From assembly GCA_026874595.1 (NCBI GenBank), contig CM049313.1, forward strand, positions 76,066,659-76,130,658: a stretch of 64,000 nucleotides of DNA. Direction: 5' to 3'. This stretch comes from Sipunculus nudus (taxonomy: Eukaryota > Annelida > Sipuncula > Golfingiida > Sipunculidae). A program made the translations under genes and the position numbers. Position 1 is the stretch's first letter. Each line of letters starts with the position of its first letter. This document shows, piece by piece, positions 1 to 10,958 of the stretch. Below the pieces are notes generated by a model. The model saw only the letters and a program-made list of their open reading frames with translations, did no database searches and was not told where the DNA came from.

Positions 1-614
1 TTTTATAGAGAAAAAGCTTAAAAACCTTTAAAAATCTTCTACTCTGAAACTGTCCAGCCAAATTGTCCAATATTTCACAGAAATGATCTCTGGAACAATC
101 TCTCTCAAGTTTGTTCGAATGGTTCCAGTTCAGAGATTTTTGGCCGAGTTACAGGAGGTTGAACTTAGTCATCTGTCCAAAAAAGCACACTAAAATTAAA
201 ATCTCAGAAACGGCTGGAGCTATAATGACCAAATTTTATACCAATGTTTGTCACATATGTCATATCTGATTTAGAGGTATTGGTGGCGCCACCTACGTTT
301 ATGTGTTTTTTACAAGCAAAAATGTAATTTTAAACTCTTCTAGCTTATACACTGATTTATGATGAAACTGTTCAGCTGATTGGTTTAAACTTTACAAGAA
401 TTATTCTATGGTAGGGTTCTGCCAGTTTTATAAGAATAGATTGGGTAAATACAGTTTTAAAAAAGCATTGTAGCCAATTGAAAAAAGGCTTTCTGTATTT
501 GAAAATAGATTTGACTTCATGCAGCCAAGTCAAGAGGTCAATCAGTACAAACAGGTGGGGTCCAGACATCACCATGGCAACTGACCTGGCTGGGGGTGGG
601 GGTGTCTAGACAAT

Positions 615-634
615 GTGTCTAGACGTCTAGACAC
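615..634. repeat. perfect 20-bp palindrome
   Basis: GTGTCTAGACGTCTAGACAC reads identically on both strands. One more half-copy, GTGTCTAGAC, lies at 602-611 and a related TCTAGATGTC lies just after. It sits where fam3 sequence stops matching its relatives and before fam1 sequence begins. Confidence 0.85.
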
Positions 635-735
635 AGCATCTAGATGTCTGGATACAATGTTAGATGCAGAATTCCCAGATTATTGGAACTATATCTTTCA
701 ACTGTTTGAAAAAACTTGGTTTGCATTTTAAGCAA

Positions 736-1511
736 ATCGAGTTTATCATCAGGTCACATGTGAACTGCTGCGCCTTCATTTTAAGTTGACCTCTGACCTT
801 TCCTTGCTGCCCAGTGTCCATTTGTGCGTCTGTTTCCACACATAAATCCACATATCTCTGGAACTGTTTGACCTATCAGGCTAAAATTTTTGCACAAATG
901 TAGCCCTTTGATAGCTTTATAACATACACTAAAAATGGTGGCGCCACCTGCAACCATTTTTGCACAGCGTCCATTTTTGTTCATCTGCCTGGGGATAATA
1001 TTACTCATATCTCAGCAGTGGTTTGACTTATCCACCTGAAATTTTGCAGGTTTATACATCCTGGACAGCTTTCTTGATTTTTTATGACAGGTGGCGCCAC
1101 CTACATTCACATTTACTCTGCAGACATCCAAGCTCATATCTCGGGAACCGTTTGACCAATTAGGCCAAAATTTTGCATGTGTATAGATCTCACATAGCTC
1201 TTGGCGCCACCTGCAACCACTTGTGCACAGCATCCATCTGTTGATCTGCCTTGGGATAAAATCACTCATATCTCGGCAGTGGTTTGACTTATCCACCTGA
1301 AATTTTGCAGGTTTATACATCCTGGACAATTTTCTCGATTTTATGACAGGTGGCACCACCTACATTCACGTTTAAGCTGCAGACATCCATGCTAATATGC
1401 AACACACCACGCTCTATTCCCCTTGCCACTTAATCCATGCCTCACTTCACCCAGCCCACTCTGATTTCTGCGGATACACATAGTGGCTTGTCGACTACCC
1501 ATATTCTGGTT
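736..1511 (+). mobile_element. fam1 element, 5'-truncated, nested in fam3
   Basis: The block starts where the sequence matches the fam1 leader (gtcacatgtgaactgctgcg) and runs through palindrome-bearing core units (GGTGGCGCCACC at about 1090) to the fam1 3' end: a GCGGATACAC motif, a stem-loop, and CTGGTT at 1506-1511. The usual 5' terminus is not recognisable. Confidence 0.75.
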
Positions 1512-1683
1512 TTAAAATGTCCTAGTCCGAAACTTGCAGGTCAGAAACGTCCATTTTGCTGAAATCATAATGACTAAGGTAGATATGCAGGACTTAGGAA
1601 GATCAATATTAAATTTTAAAAATAAACCTCCATTCATACTCCTAAACTTTGCACAGGTTCGCATTAGGCCTGTAGGCCTTGTT

Positions 1684-1975
1684 CATTGTCCTGACCTTTC
1701 AAGGACCTTCACGGCAGTGCCCCGGACTTCCATGGCAATGGCACGGACATCCGAGGCAAAGCCCCGTCAAAGCTATAGATGAGCCCCGGATCACCCCGGA
1801 TTACATTCCGCCCCAGATCACCACGACTGGCAGTTTTTGACATCCAAAACTGTTCCGGACCATTCCGGACCATCTTTGACCATCCCGGCAGCGCTACCGC
1901 TTTCCCCCTTAGATCACCCCGGACGTATCTGTGGCACTGCCGTAGATCTGCCGGGTCCTCTATGGGACTTATACT
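1684..1975. other. GC- and CpG-rich interval with CCGGA motifs
   Basis: The interval repeats CCCCGGA and CCGGAC many times in imperfect phrases such as gatcaccccgga and gaccattccgg. Base composition is unlike both flanks. A chance 82-codon frame crosses it but shows no protein features. It may be an old repeat or a regulatory remnant. Confidence 0.4.
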
Positions 1976-2204
1976 TTAGGAGGTTTGACAGATGGTGATA
2001 AAAGAATTCTATAAATGCTAATATATTACTGTATGCTTGTATCAGATTTGTTTTCAAATATGAAAATAAAAAATTTTATTCTCTTTTGCTCATCTATTAT
2101 TATTAAATTATGTATTTGATTAATGAATGTATTTAACGTTTGCTGCTATACACACAATTATCACTGTATAAATTTAATAATGATAATTTTCTTTCCTCTT
2201 TCAG

Positions 2205-2234
2205 TGAAGAAAGCCCGATTGACAGGAGCCTCAG
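2205..2234 (+). other. candidate 30-nt micro-exon
   Basis: A pyrimidine-rich acceptor (ttttctttcctctttcag) ends at 2204 and a consensus donor (CAG|gtaaga) starts at 2235. The 30 nt between are a multiple of three. Two frames are open: phase 1 gives KKARLTGAS and phase 2 gives EESPIDRSL; the third starts with TGA. Neither peptide was recognised. The splice signals are among the best in the window, but without a neighbouring exon or transcript this stays a candidate. Confidence 0.4.
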
Positions 2235-2934
2235 GTAAGACTGTTTTGACATCTTCTTCATGATGAAAGAGGTGCCTGTTTTGCTGCTGATTTGAGGGAG
2301 ATTTAAGCTGTATTTCCCCTTATGCAGTCCGTATATGGATACCAATTATACTTAGAGTGGTTTCCACTTGTACATTCACCATACCTCGTTATATTTTATC
2401 ATATGTTAATTCCAACTGTACCCTTAAGTGGAAACAGCTGTAATCATCTTCATTTATCTTTTACTGAATTTTAACTACACTAGCATGTTGACCTTGGAGA
2501 TAGTTACATCTTACATGCATAAAAAAACCTTGTCTGGTTTCTTTTGTTGGCATGCATTATTAAAGTTCAGAGATCATCCAAAGATAAGGGAAGAGAATGC
2601 AGCAGCTGTGGAATCTCGAGCAGGCTGCATGGTCAGTCATTAAGGTGCTGCATTGTTCATCATAACAAAACCACCTGGAACATGTTGTAGATTTTTGCTT
2701 CCTATTATCATTTAAATAATGTTTTTGTAGGGAAGATTGAAGAGAAAAAAAAATCATTTATTTGCCATTTATTATAATCCTGTAATTAAGGTTAGTAAAT
2801 GTTTGTAATGTTACCTTAAAGTTGTGGAGAGTCCTGAGGAACATTAAACATTTGATAGAAAAGTGTCATGCCAAACCCGCAGTATTCTCCGTTTGTATTT
2901 TCATTAGTTAAGAGATTGAGATTTAAATGGATTT
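2235..2934. other. unassigned AT-rich sequence
   Basis: No open frame longer than 71 codons, no repeat match within the window and no RNA gene were seen. It would be intron if the preceding micro-exon is real. Confidence 0.4.
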
Positions 2935-4075
2935 ATGTTTGTGACTATAGTAATCACCCTGTCCTCCCGTCTTTCTTACTGTCTGTCTCTCGGTCCGTCA
3001 TCAAATTTTTTTCTGGATGATAACTCCTGTTTTATGACATTTAGTTTTCAAACTTTTTATATAAATGGCCCACCACTAAGGCAAGAACCCTTTTGATTTT
3101 GGTGTCATGATGTCAGAGGTCAAGGTCACAGGACCCACATCTCTAACAAAATTGTGGATGCATTTTAAGACCAATATTTCATCCAAGTCCTTCCATCTTG
3201 CACGATAGGGTAAGATCTCTATCATATATGCATTCTAAGGTCAAGGTCACTTGAGCCATCTGTCCATAAATTCATTTCTGAATGATAACTCCTGTTTTGA
3301 TTGACATATTGATTTCAAACTTGACTTAGGTATGGCCCACCACTAAAGTAAGAACCCTATTCAGTATTGATTTTGGGTCATGGGTTCCAAGGTCAAGGAC
3401 CAACATCTTAAAAAGGAATGTGGGTGCATGTTAAGCCATAATTTTAATTCCATACCTTACATCTTGCACATAAAGCTCACCTGCAAATAGGGGAAGATCC
3501 CTTTCAATTTTGGGGTCATGAGGTCCAAGGTCAAAGTCACAGGAACCATCTCTCCAAACATTTGTTTTTGGATGTAGTTCCAGTTTGATTTGACATATGG
3601 ATTTCAAACTGGACCTATATATGGCCCACACTAAAGCAGGAACCCTTTTGGTTTTTTTTTGGTCATCAGGTCAAAAGTTAAGGACACAGGACCCACATCA
3701 TTTAAAAGAATCAGTATGTTGATGCATTTCAACTCAAACTTTTCATCCCACTCCTTCTGCCTTGCACTCATATCTCACATGCAAATAGGGGAATATCCCT
3801 TTTGATTTTGGGGTCACACGGTCCAAGTTCAAGGTCACAGGAGCCATCTGTCCAAACATTTGTTTCTTGAAGATAACTATAGTTTGATTTTACATATGGA
3901 TTTCAGACTTTACTTATATATGGCCAAGCAGTAAAGCCAGAACTCTATTGAACTTGGGGTCATTAGGTCAAAGGTCAAGGCCACTGGACCCACATCTTAC
4001 AGTAGGGGGAGAGCCATATTAATTTCAACATCACAAGTTCAAAGGTCAAGGTAACAGGACCTGATCCTACTGAAT
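2935..4075 (+). repeat. diverged tandem array, units about 265-300 bp
   Basis: Four units repeat the order gataactcctgttttg, ttcaaactt, atggcccaccactaa, aacccttttgattttgg, ggtcaaggtcacagg. The anchor phrase recurs at about 3019, 3283, 3571 and 3872. A short tc/cgt-rich lead-in (gtctgtctctcggtccg) precedes the first unit, as in the other tandem-core elements here. Terminal structures were not found, so the element class is open. Confidence 0.75.
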
Positions 4076-4253
4076 AATGCTGACCAGACTTACAGTTTAA
4101 TACATCAGATGTAATTATGCCTCTGTTGCCAGGGATGCTTCACTCCTACACCTTCATACATGAATTTCACTGATTCAAACCATCACATCTTCGTTCAGAT
4201 ATTGAAATACTGGTTTTTGATCAGTTCCCTCTGTCTCTGCATGTAATGAGTCC

Positions 4254-6133
4254 TTTTTAGCTCAGCTGACTATAAGTCATCTGAGCTATAGTTGTGGTCC
4301 TTTGTCCGTCGTCCGTCTGTCTGTCCGTAAGACTGGCACGTTTTAAAACCGTTGGACCTACGAATCCAAAATTAGCATACCATTAGATGTCCCCAAAATC
4401 TCCTACCATACCGAAAATTGGGTCATTAGGACTTTGTTCCTTCGAGATATTAAGGAAAAACCTCTGTTCTCCATTCAAAAGCCATTGTTACACTTCAAGG
4501 CTGCCTAAAATCAAAACCACTGATATGTTTTTTATCATATTTAGTATTCATTTTCTTCCATACATTTTCTATGAACATACCAAAAATTAGGTCAGTATTG
4601 GGTATTATTTTGAAGTTATTGGCCCAAATATAATGCAATTTTAAAAAAATAGGAAAAAAATATATTTACTCACCTAACATGAGAATTGCTGAACCTAGAG
4701 ATTTTTTTCAGGAATATAACTTTATTTAATCAAGATTCAATTGTTTAACCAAAATTAGATATGAATTTTGCAAATTTGTCAAGTTATTAGCATAAATAAA
4801 AAATCAATACCATAAATTTTGTCCAACTTTGGCAATGGCACGTTTTTTCCCTGTAAGCACTGTTGATTTAATTTTCACAACATATATACATAAGGATTTA
4901 ATCTTTTAAAATCTGAACTTTCAAAGGAATTGATTGAAAAGAGTTACTTTTATTCAAGTTTCCATACACCATGTCAAGTGTTGTTTATATCTAGTCCACC
5001 TGGTAGTACAGCCTTCACTTGCATTATGTAACTGACCCCAGGCAGCTTGCCTTGGCTCAGCTTGGCCACTACTAGTAAGCTTCCCCTCTGCCCTGCACTC
5101 CCCCCCCCCCCCCAGATGGTGCATTAACTAGGTGAATGTTATAATTTTCTTTATTTTATTTTATTCTTGGCTATGCTACATTTTAGATTTTGTATTGTAC
5201 CACCAGGGTTACAATGATTAAAGAGCACATTGAATTGTGTCCACAAAGTGGGGTATTGGTATGAAAGTTTGGATGTTCATCAAATAAGTAATTCGGTACT
5301 TTAGAAAAGTAAAATCTTCACCGGGTGTGAAATTATTAATTCCATTAATAAATCATAGCTGAGATAGTAATTAGCACAATGATATTGTTTGTCCCTCATT
5401 CAACCAACAGTGTGTATACTTTATTTGAAAAGATGTTTTTATTTTATCAAATTTACTGAATCTTTTATTTCAATTCAGTGAATAAAATTAAGCATGTACT
5501 GAAAACTCCAATGAGCAAAACTTTTTAATAGTGATTCAAGGAATAATCTTTTTAGATGCCATGTTGTGGCATTATTTTCTTTTAAATTCAGTTTAAACAT
5601 TTGTGATTTAAAAATAATGAAATATATGTGTATGCATAATATGACCCAATATGAGCTACACTCTGGATATATAATGATTGCAACTTAGAATTCTAATATT
5701 TTAACTTATATTTTCAGTTTTTTTATTACAAATTTATAAAACTTGTAAATAAAAAAAAATGAATCAGATAAAAACTATTAATGGAAAAAGTGGATATGCT
5801 AAAAAATAGGCTTATATATAAACTTAAATGCATTATTCTCTTGAAAGTGAAATAAAGGTATTAGTCCATTATGTCCACTTGCCTGTCCATCTATAAATTT
5901 TTCATATGCATTACAGTATCTCAAACTGTTACTGTTTTTCTTCATGACAGTCTTGTCAGAGTATTAGTTTGCAATCATATATTTAGAACTGTACTATAAC
6001 CAAGTAGGAGGGCCCCTTTCCTCCTAGCTTCTCATATGCTTATATAGATGAAAAACATTACAATAGAATATTTTGCATATGTTGCATATGCAAAAATTTT
6101 CAGCTGAGCGCCATGACCCATTGGTCCCTTGTT
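4254..6133 (+). mobile_element. fam2 element, full length
   Basis: It starts TTTTTAGCTCAGCTGACT, which folds with the following AGTCATCTGAGCT. A GTCC/GTCT microsatellite follows (about 4304-4331). It ends TCAGCTGAGC, then a GACCCATTGGTC hairpin, then CCTTGTT at 6133. GCTCAGCTGA at the 5' end is the exact inverse of TCAGCTGAGC near the 3' end. A C-run (5101-5114) lies inside. Open frames such as the 67-codon one at 4387 recur in other copies as repeat sequence, not as genes. Confidence 0.8.
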
Positions 6134-6841
6134 AATATTTTTTCAAACATCACTCACCCTGCACTGGAACTGGAAGTCTATATTGGCCTTTTGTAGGACC
6201 CTTCCTGACCTTTCAGTATTCTAGTTAATCATAACTTAGCACATCTTGTTTAAGCTCTTTGGGCATTTTAGAAACCAGTTAAAACCTTAAAACACAAGCA
6301 ACATACCTGCCTTACCATTATAATTATTATTCCTTCATTATGTGGGATGGCCATATATTTCTTGTATTATGCCTTAGAAGAAAAAGAAATCTGCCCCCAC
6401 AAGATTTGTTTCTTTGAACAACAAAAATCATTGTGACCTTGCTTCAGTTTTATATGCCCACACTTGGCCTTTTGTAGAGCACATTGTACATGGGAAGGAT
6501 GAATGAAACACTGTCAGGGATTTAATGGGAATAGAATAGACATCCCACTAGGACACGAGAATCCAGGTCATCAGAGTCACCAACAAGCCATTAAATCTGA
6601 TGGGTTTTTTTTTCCACAGAACACAAACTTACAATGGAGAATTGAAAACCACATTTTAACTTGAATCAGTAGGAGCTGTGTGGGTGCTTTTGTGGGCGTA
6701 GAACATTATATCGCCTAAAAATTTTGAAATTATTTTCTATTCAGTAGTTGAGATCAGAGGATGCCTTAATTTTTTGTTGTCTTTTCAAGACACTAGTTTA
6801 CACTTAATAGACAATGAATTTCTTTTACTAGTTTATCTTAA
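6134..6841. other. unassigned AT-rich sequence
   Basis: Unique within the window. No convincing frame, RNA gene or repeat was seen. Confidence 0.4.
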
Positions 6842-7430
6842 TTTTTTAGCGAACCTGTGAGCTTATGCAATGGCGCTGCGTTGTCCATCTGCCATCCTCC
6901 GTCCACCGTCCAAGGTTGGCTGTCCGCTGTCTATGGCTTTAAGTCAGAAATGGTCAGAGCAAGCAGCTCCAAACATTTTTGCATAGCATCCTTCTGTTTG
7001 TCTGCTGTGGGATAAAATCACTCATATACAAGTAGTGGTTTGACTTATCTGCCTAATGTTTTGCATATGTATATAACTTGGATATCTTTCTGGATTTTGT
7101 GGTAATTGGGGCAACCTACATACACATTTTGGCTGCAGACATCCCTGCTAATATGCAACACACCTCACTCTTTTTCCCCCTTGCAATTCAATCCATGCCT
7201 CACTTCACCGTTCCCACTGTTATTTTGGCTCTTGCCTGTCAGCTACCTGTATTCTAGTTTAAAAATGTCCTAGTTCGAAACTTGCAGATCCGAAATGTCC
7301 ATTTTGCTGAAATCTTATGACGAAGGTAGATATGCAGGACATAAGAGGATCAATATTAAATTTTAAAAATAAACCGCCATTCATACTTCCAAACTTTGCA
7401 CAGGTTAGCATTAGGCATGTAGGCCTTGTT
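6842..7430 (+). mobile_element. fam3/fam1 composite element, short copy
   Basis: It opens TTTTTTAGCGAACCTGTG and ends CACAGGTTAGC, TTAGGCATGTAGGCC, TTGTT at 7430. The middle (about 6950-7258) is the 3' portion of fam1, ending CTAG at 7255-7258 and followed by the same aaaatgtcctag sequence as in the 1-1683 copy. The fam1/fam3 junction is therefore shared by two copies. Confidence 0.7.
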
Positions 7431-9230
7431 TATAAAGATATTGATATATGTGTTGTTTATTTGCTTGATTATGCACCTACTCAAGTAGGTAGCATTCTTT
7501 TAGGTACATGTGTATGAGTATGTATATCTGGATATAAAATTGAAGAAAAAAAAAGAAACAACTGAGTGAAATATGTATTGCCCGAGTTATACATCCCTGA
7601 AGATTTCATTGGGATTTTGTTAAGAAAATGAACTCCATTATCTTTCGTTTTTTCACATTGGGAATTTCTAATTGGCAGTTACATACTGGGATAAGTTATG
7701 TCATCAGTGATAGCATTTGGTTTAATGTTGTTTAACCTCTGCCAAGGAGGTAATGTTTTCACTAATGTTTCTTGACTGATATGCTTTGGTGTCTGTGAAA
7801 ATTTTTTTTTATAGAAAAGTGCCAAAACAACTTTCAGTTGATTTAAATAAATCTTGATTGAATGATTGGCATGGATTTAGGAAGTCATAACCATTTAGTT
7901 TCAGTGTTGACTATGATTTGTATGCAAATTCTAGATTTACAGTATTTTCATTTCTCTCTTCTGCGTGTTCTGACGGCTTCAGACTCATCAATAATCAGAT
8001 ACTCATTAAGATTTAAAAGGATAATCATTATTCATCCTGTTTGTATGCTGTGCATTTGAGCATCTACTTATGAAAGAATACAAGTATGTATTGACAATTA
8101 AGCTCTTTAATTTGACATTCAGGGCTTGATGGAGGTATCTGCACTCTACTGAAAGCCCCCTAGTTTCTTAGATGACACTCACAGAAACATAATAATTCAA
8201 ATCAGGGATAAGGAAGAATGTAAGAAAAACATGAAGGTGGTGGTTGGTGATGTTGGACCAACACATCATGCAGATAGACAGGAAGCCGCAAAAAAAGAGA
8301 TGAACATGTCTGGTATGCACGAGTTCCATGATGTCCTCAAAAAATCATGCAGGAGACATTGTGTACGTTGTTGTCAGCATGTAGGGCCCACAGCAGCGAT
8401 TAAGCAGCGGGATTATTGAATTCCCAGAATGCTTTGTTCCCGAGCTGGTCCTGACAGTTCTGAAATGACTATTTACATTTGAATACAGTCCCTGTCTTCT
8501 GGCTTCTTAATCTTTATGAGACAGCACCAGGCCAACCTTTTCCTGCATGAACACCGGAATGCTCTCATCTGCAGTTATTGCTGAGCAGTAATTATTGCTT
8601 GAACATGTATGTTTCTTGGTAAGCGTAGGTGACTTATGATTAATTTCATGCCCTGGATAGGGAGTCTTTTCATTGATTATGAGGTGGCCAGGTTTGTGGT
8701 GTTTTATTGTCTCTTGGGTTCTGGAGGGCCTTTTGTTGAAAGGGACATACATCTGTACTGTATTAACCCAGGGCAGCCTTGAAAAGAGAATAAATTGTGG
8801 AAATCTGTCTCTGGCCAGAGTTAAAAAGGTGAATACTCTCCCATTAAATGCACTTAAGTAAAGTTATACCAGACTCAAGTAATTTGTTTTTGTTAAAGGC
8901 AGTAGTACTGTCACTGATGCTGCTTTGTTAACAAGGTTTGTTCTTACAGTTGCAGTATCTTTGAGACATCTTGACATTCATAACGGCCTATTTTTGTGTG
9001 TCACCTGGGTCATTTTTTAATAACCCAATGTTCAAACACCAATACTCTAAAAGGAAAACTTTTCATGTTTTAGTTATTTTTAAATTCAGAATCAAAATTA
9101 AAAAAAATACTTTTATTTATCAACTACTGAATATTGCTGTGCTAATTAAGACATGTTTTTGTGCACATTACAGACTTGGAGATTTTCAGTTGATCTAAAT
9201 TTTTATTGATCCTTTTGAGACATAAAGGTA
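7431..9230. other. unassigned sequence
   Basis: No repeat shared with the rest of the window and no gene-like frame. The part at about 8200-8760 is less AT-rich and could be conserved non-coding DNA, but nothing in it is recognisable. Confidence 0.35.
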
Positions 9231-9278
9231 ATTGTATCCGCCAAAACAGAGTTTTGCGGATACTATGTTTTCAGCTGG

Positions 9279-9281
<3 letters not shown>

Positions 9282-9314
<33 letters not shown>
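9282..9314. repeat. GCC trinucleotide microsatellite
   Basis: An uninterrupted run of gcc/ccg units just inside the 5' end of the fam1 element. Shorter, interrupted versions occupy the same place in the copies at 30205, 33839 (inverted) and 50761, so the site is part of the element and varies in length. Confidence 0.9.
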
Positions 9315-9315
<1 letters not shown>

Positions 9316-9482
9316 GTAGGTGTCCGGAGAACTCCTCCGTAACCGCTGGGCGGAATTTTCCGAAACCCGGGATTATGTTCGGGTCACATGTGAACTGCTG
9401 CGCCCCGATTTTGTTTTGACCTCTGACCTTTCCTGTGCGCTCTGCGTCCGTTTGTGCGTCTGTTTCCACACATAAACCCACA

Positions 9483-10700
9483 TATCTCGGGAACCGTTTG
9501 ACCGATCAGGAAAATTTTTTTGCACAAATGTAGCCCTCGGAGAGCTTTATAACATACACCAAAAATGGTGGCGCCACCTGCAACCATGTTTGCACAGTGT
9601 CCATCTGTTCGTCTGCCTTGAGTTAAAATCACTCATATCTCTGCAGTGACTTGACTAATTCACCTGAAATTCGGCATGCGCAAACATCCTGGATAGCTTT
9701 TCTGATTTTATGACAGGTGGCGCCACCTACATTCACGTTGACGCTGCAGACATCAAAGTTCATATCTCGGGAACCGTTTGACCGATCAGGAAAATTCTTT
9801 TGCACAAATGTAGCCCTTGGAGAGCTTTATAACATACACCAAAAATGGTGGCGCCACCTGCAACCATGTTTGCACAGTGTCCATCTGTTCGTCTGCCTTG
9901 GGTTAAAATCACTCATATCTCTGCAGTGACTTGACTAATTCACCTGAAATTTGGCATGCGTATACATCCTGGATAGCTTATCTGATTTTATGACAGGTGG
10001 CGCCACCTACATTCACGTTTACGCTGCAGACATCCAAGCTCATATCTCGGGAACCGTTTGACCGATCAGGAAAATTCTTTTGCACAAATGTAGCCCTTGG
10101 AGAGCTTTATAACATACACCAAAAATGGTGCCGCTACCTGCAACCATGTTTGTACAGTGTCCATCTGTTTGTCTGCCTTGGGTTAAAATCACTCATATCT
10201 CTGCAGTGACTTGACTAATTCACCTGAAATTTGGCATGCGTATACATCCTGGATAGCTTTTCTGATTTTATGACAGGTGGCGCCACCTACATTCATGTTT
10301 ACGCTGCAGACATCCAAGCTCATATCTCAGGAACCGTTTGATTGATCAGGAAATTTTTTTTGCACAAATTTAGCCCTTGGAGAGCTTTATAACATACACA
10401 AAAAATGGTGGCGCCACCTGCAACCATGTTTGCACAGTGTCCAGCTGTTCGTCTGCCTTGGGTTAAAATCACTCATATCTCTGCAGTGGTTTGACTAATT
10501 CACCTGAAATTCTGCATGCTTATACATCCTGGATAGCTTTTCTGATTTTATGACAGGTGGCGCCACCTACAATCAAGTTTACGCTGCAGACATCCAAGCT
10601 CATATCTAGGGAACCGTTTGACCAATTGGGCCAAAATTTTGCATGTGTATAGTTCTCACAAAGCTCTTTATCATACGCTAAACTGGTGGCGCCACCTGCA
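9483..10700 (+). repeat. 280-bp higher-order tandem array with GGTGGCGCCACC
   Basis: The 12-bp palindrome centres near 9571, 9721, 9851, 10001, 10281, 10411, 10561 and 10690, with a mutated copy near 10131. Spacing alternates at about 150 and 130 bp. The two half-units resemble each other (CATATCTC-G, TTGAC, AAATT, GCATG, AGCTTT, palindrome), so the 280-bp unit is a dimer of diverged monomers of about 140 bp. Confidence 0.85.
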
Positions 10701-10958
10701 ACCCTTTTTTGCACAGCGTCCATCTGTTTGTCTGCCAAGGGCAAAAATCACTCATATACAATATAGTGGTTTGACTTATCTGCCTTAAATTTTGCATATG
10801 TATACAACTTGGACGGCTTTCTGGATTTTTTGGTAGGTAGCGCAACCTACATACACAATTTGGCTGCAGACATCCATGCTGATATGCAACACTTCACCCG
10901 TTCCACTCTGATTTAGGCGGATACAAGTAGTCGCTTGTCGACTACCCGTATTCTAGTT

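Larger units (their letters stand above)
1..1683 (+). mobile_element. fam3 element, 5' end outside window, with nested fam1
   Basis: The first 560 bases match 13.0-14.1 kb (phrases such as ctggagctat, ggtattggtgg, gaattattct and a following tagggttct). The last 170 bases match 7259-7430. The 3' end carries CACAGGTTCGC followed by the palindrome AGGCCTgtAGGCCT and TTGTT. The same 11-mer in inverse (GCGAACCTGTG) opens the copy at 6842. A fam1 segment sits inside at about 736-1511. There is no coding capacity. The class (Helentron-like, non-autonomous) is inferred from the end structure. Confidence 0.7.
9231..10958 (+). mobile_element. fam1 element, full length
   Basis: The 5' end is ATTGTATCCGCC, forming a hairpin with GCGGATAC at 9256-9263. 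A GCC microsatellite follows (about 9282-9314), then a leader, then about four 280-bp core units. The 3' end has GGCGGATACAA (about 10917-10927), the stem-loop GTAGTCGcttgtCGACTAC, and CTAGTT ending at 10958. TTGTATCCGCC at the 5' end is the exact inverse of GGCGGATACAA near the 3' end. There is no coding potential; 70-82-codon frames recur only because the repeat recurs. Confidence 0.85.

Noticed and set aside
9384-9632. 82-codon frame that recurs at 30349, 31913, 33460 and 50896
   Set aside because: It recurs because the fam1 leader and core recur. It is equally open on both strands, runs through the palindromic tandem units and has no protein features.
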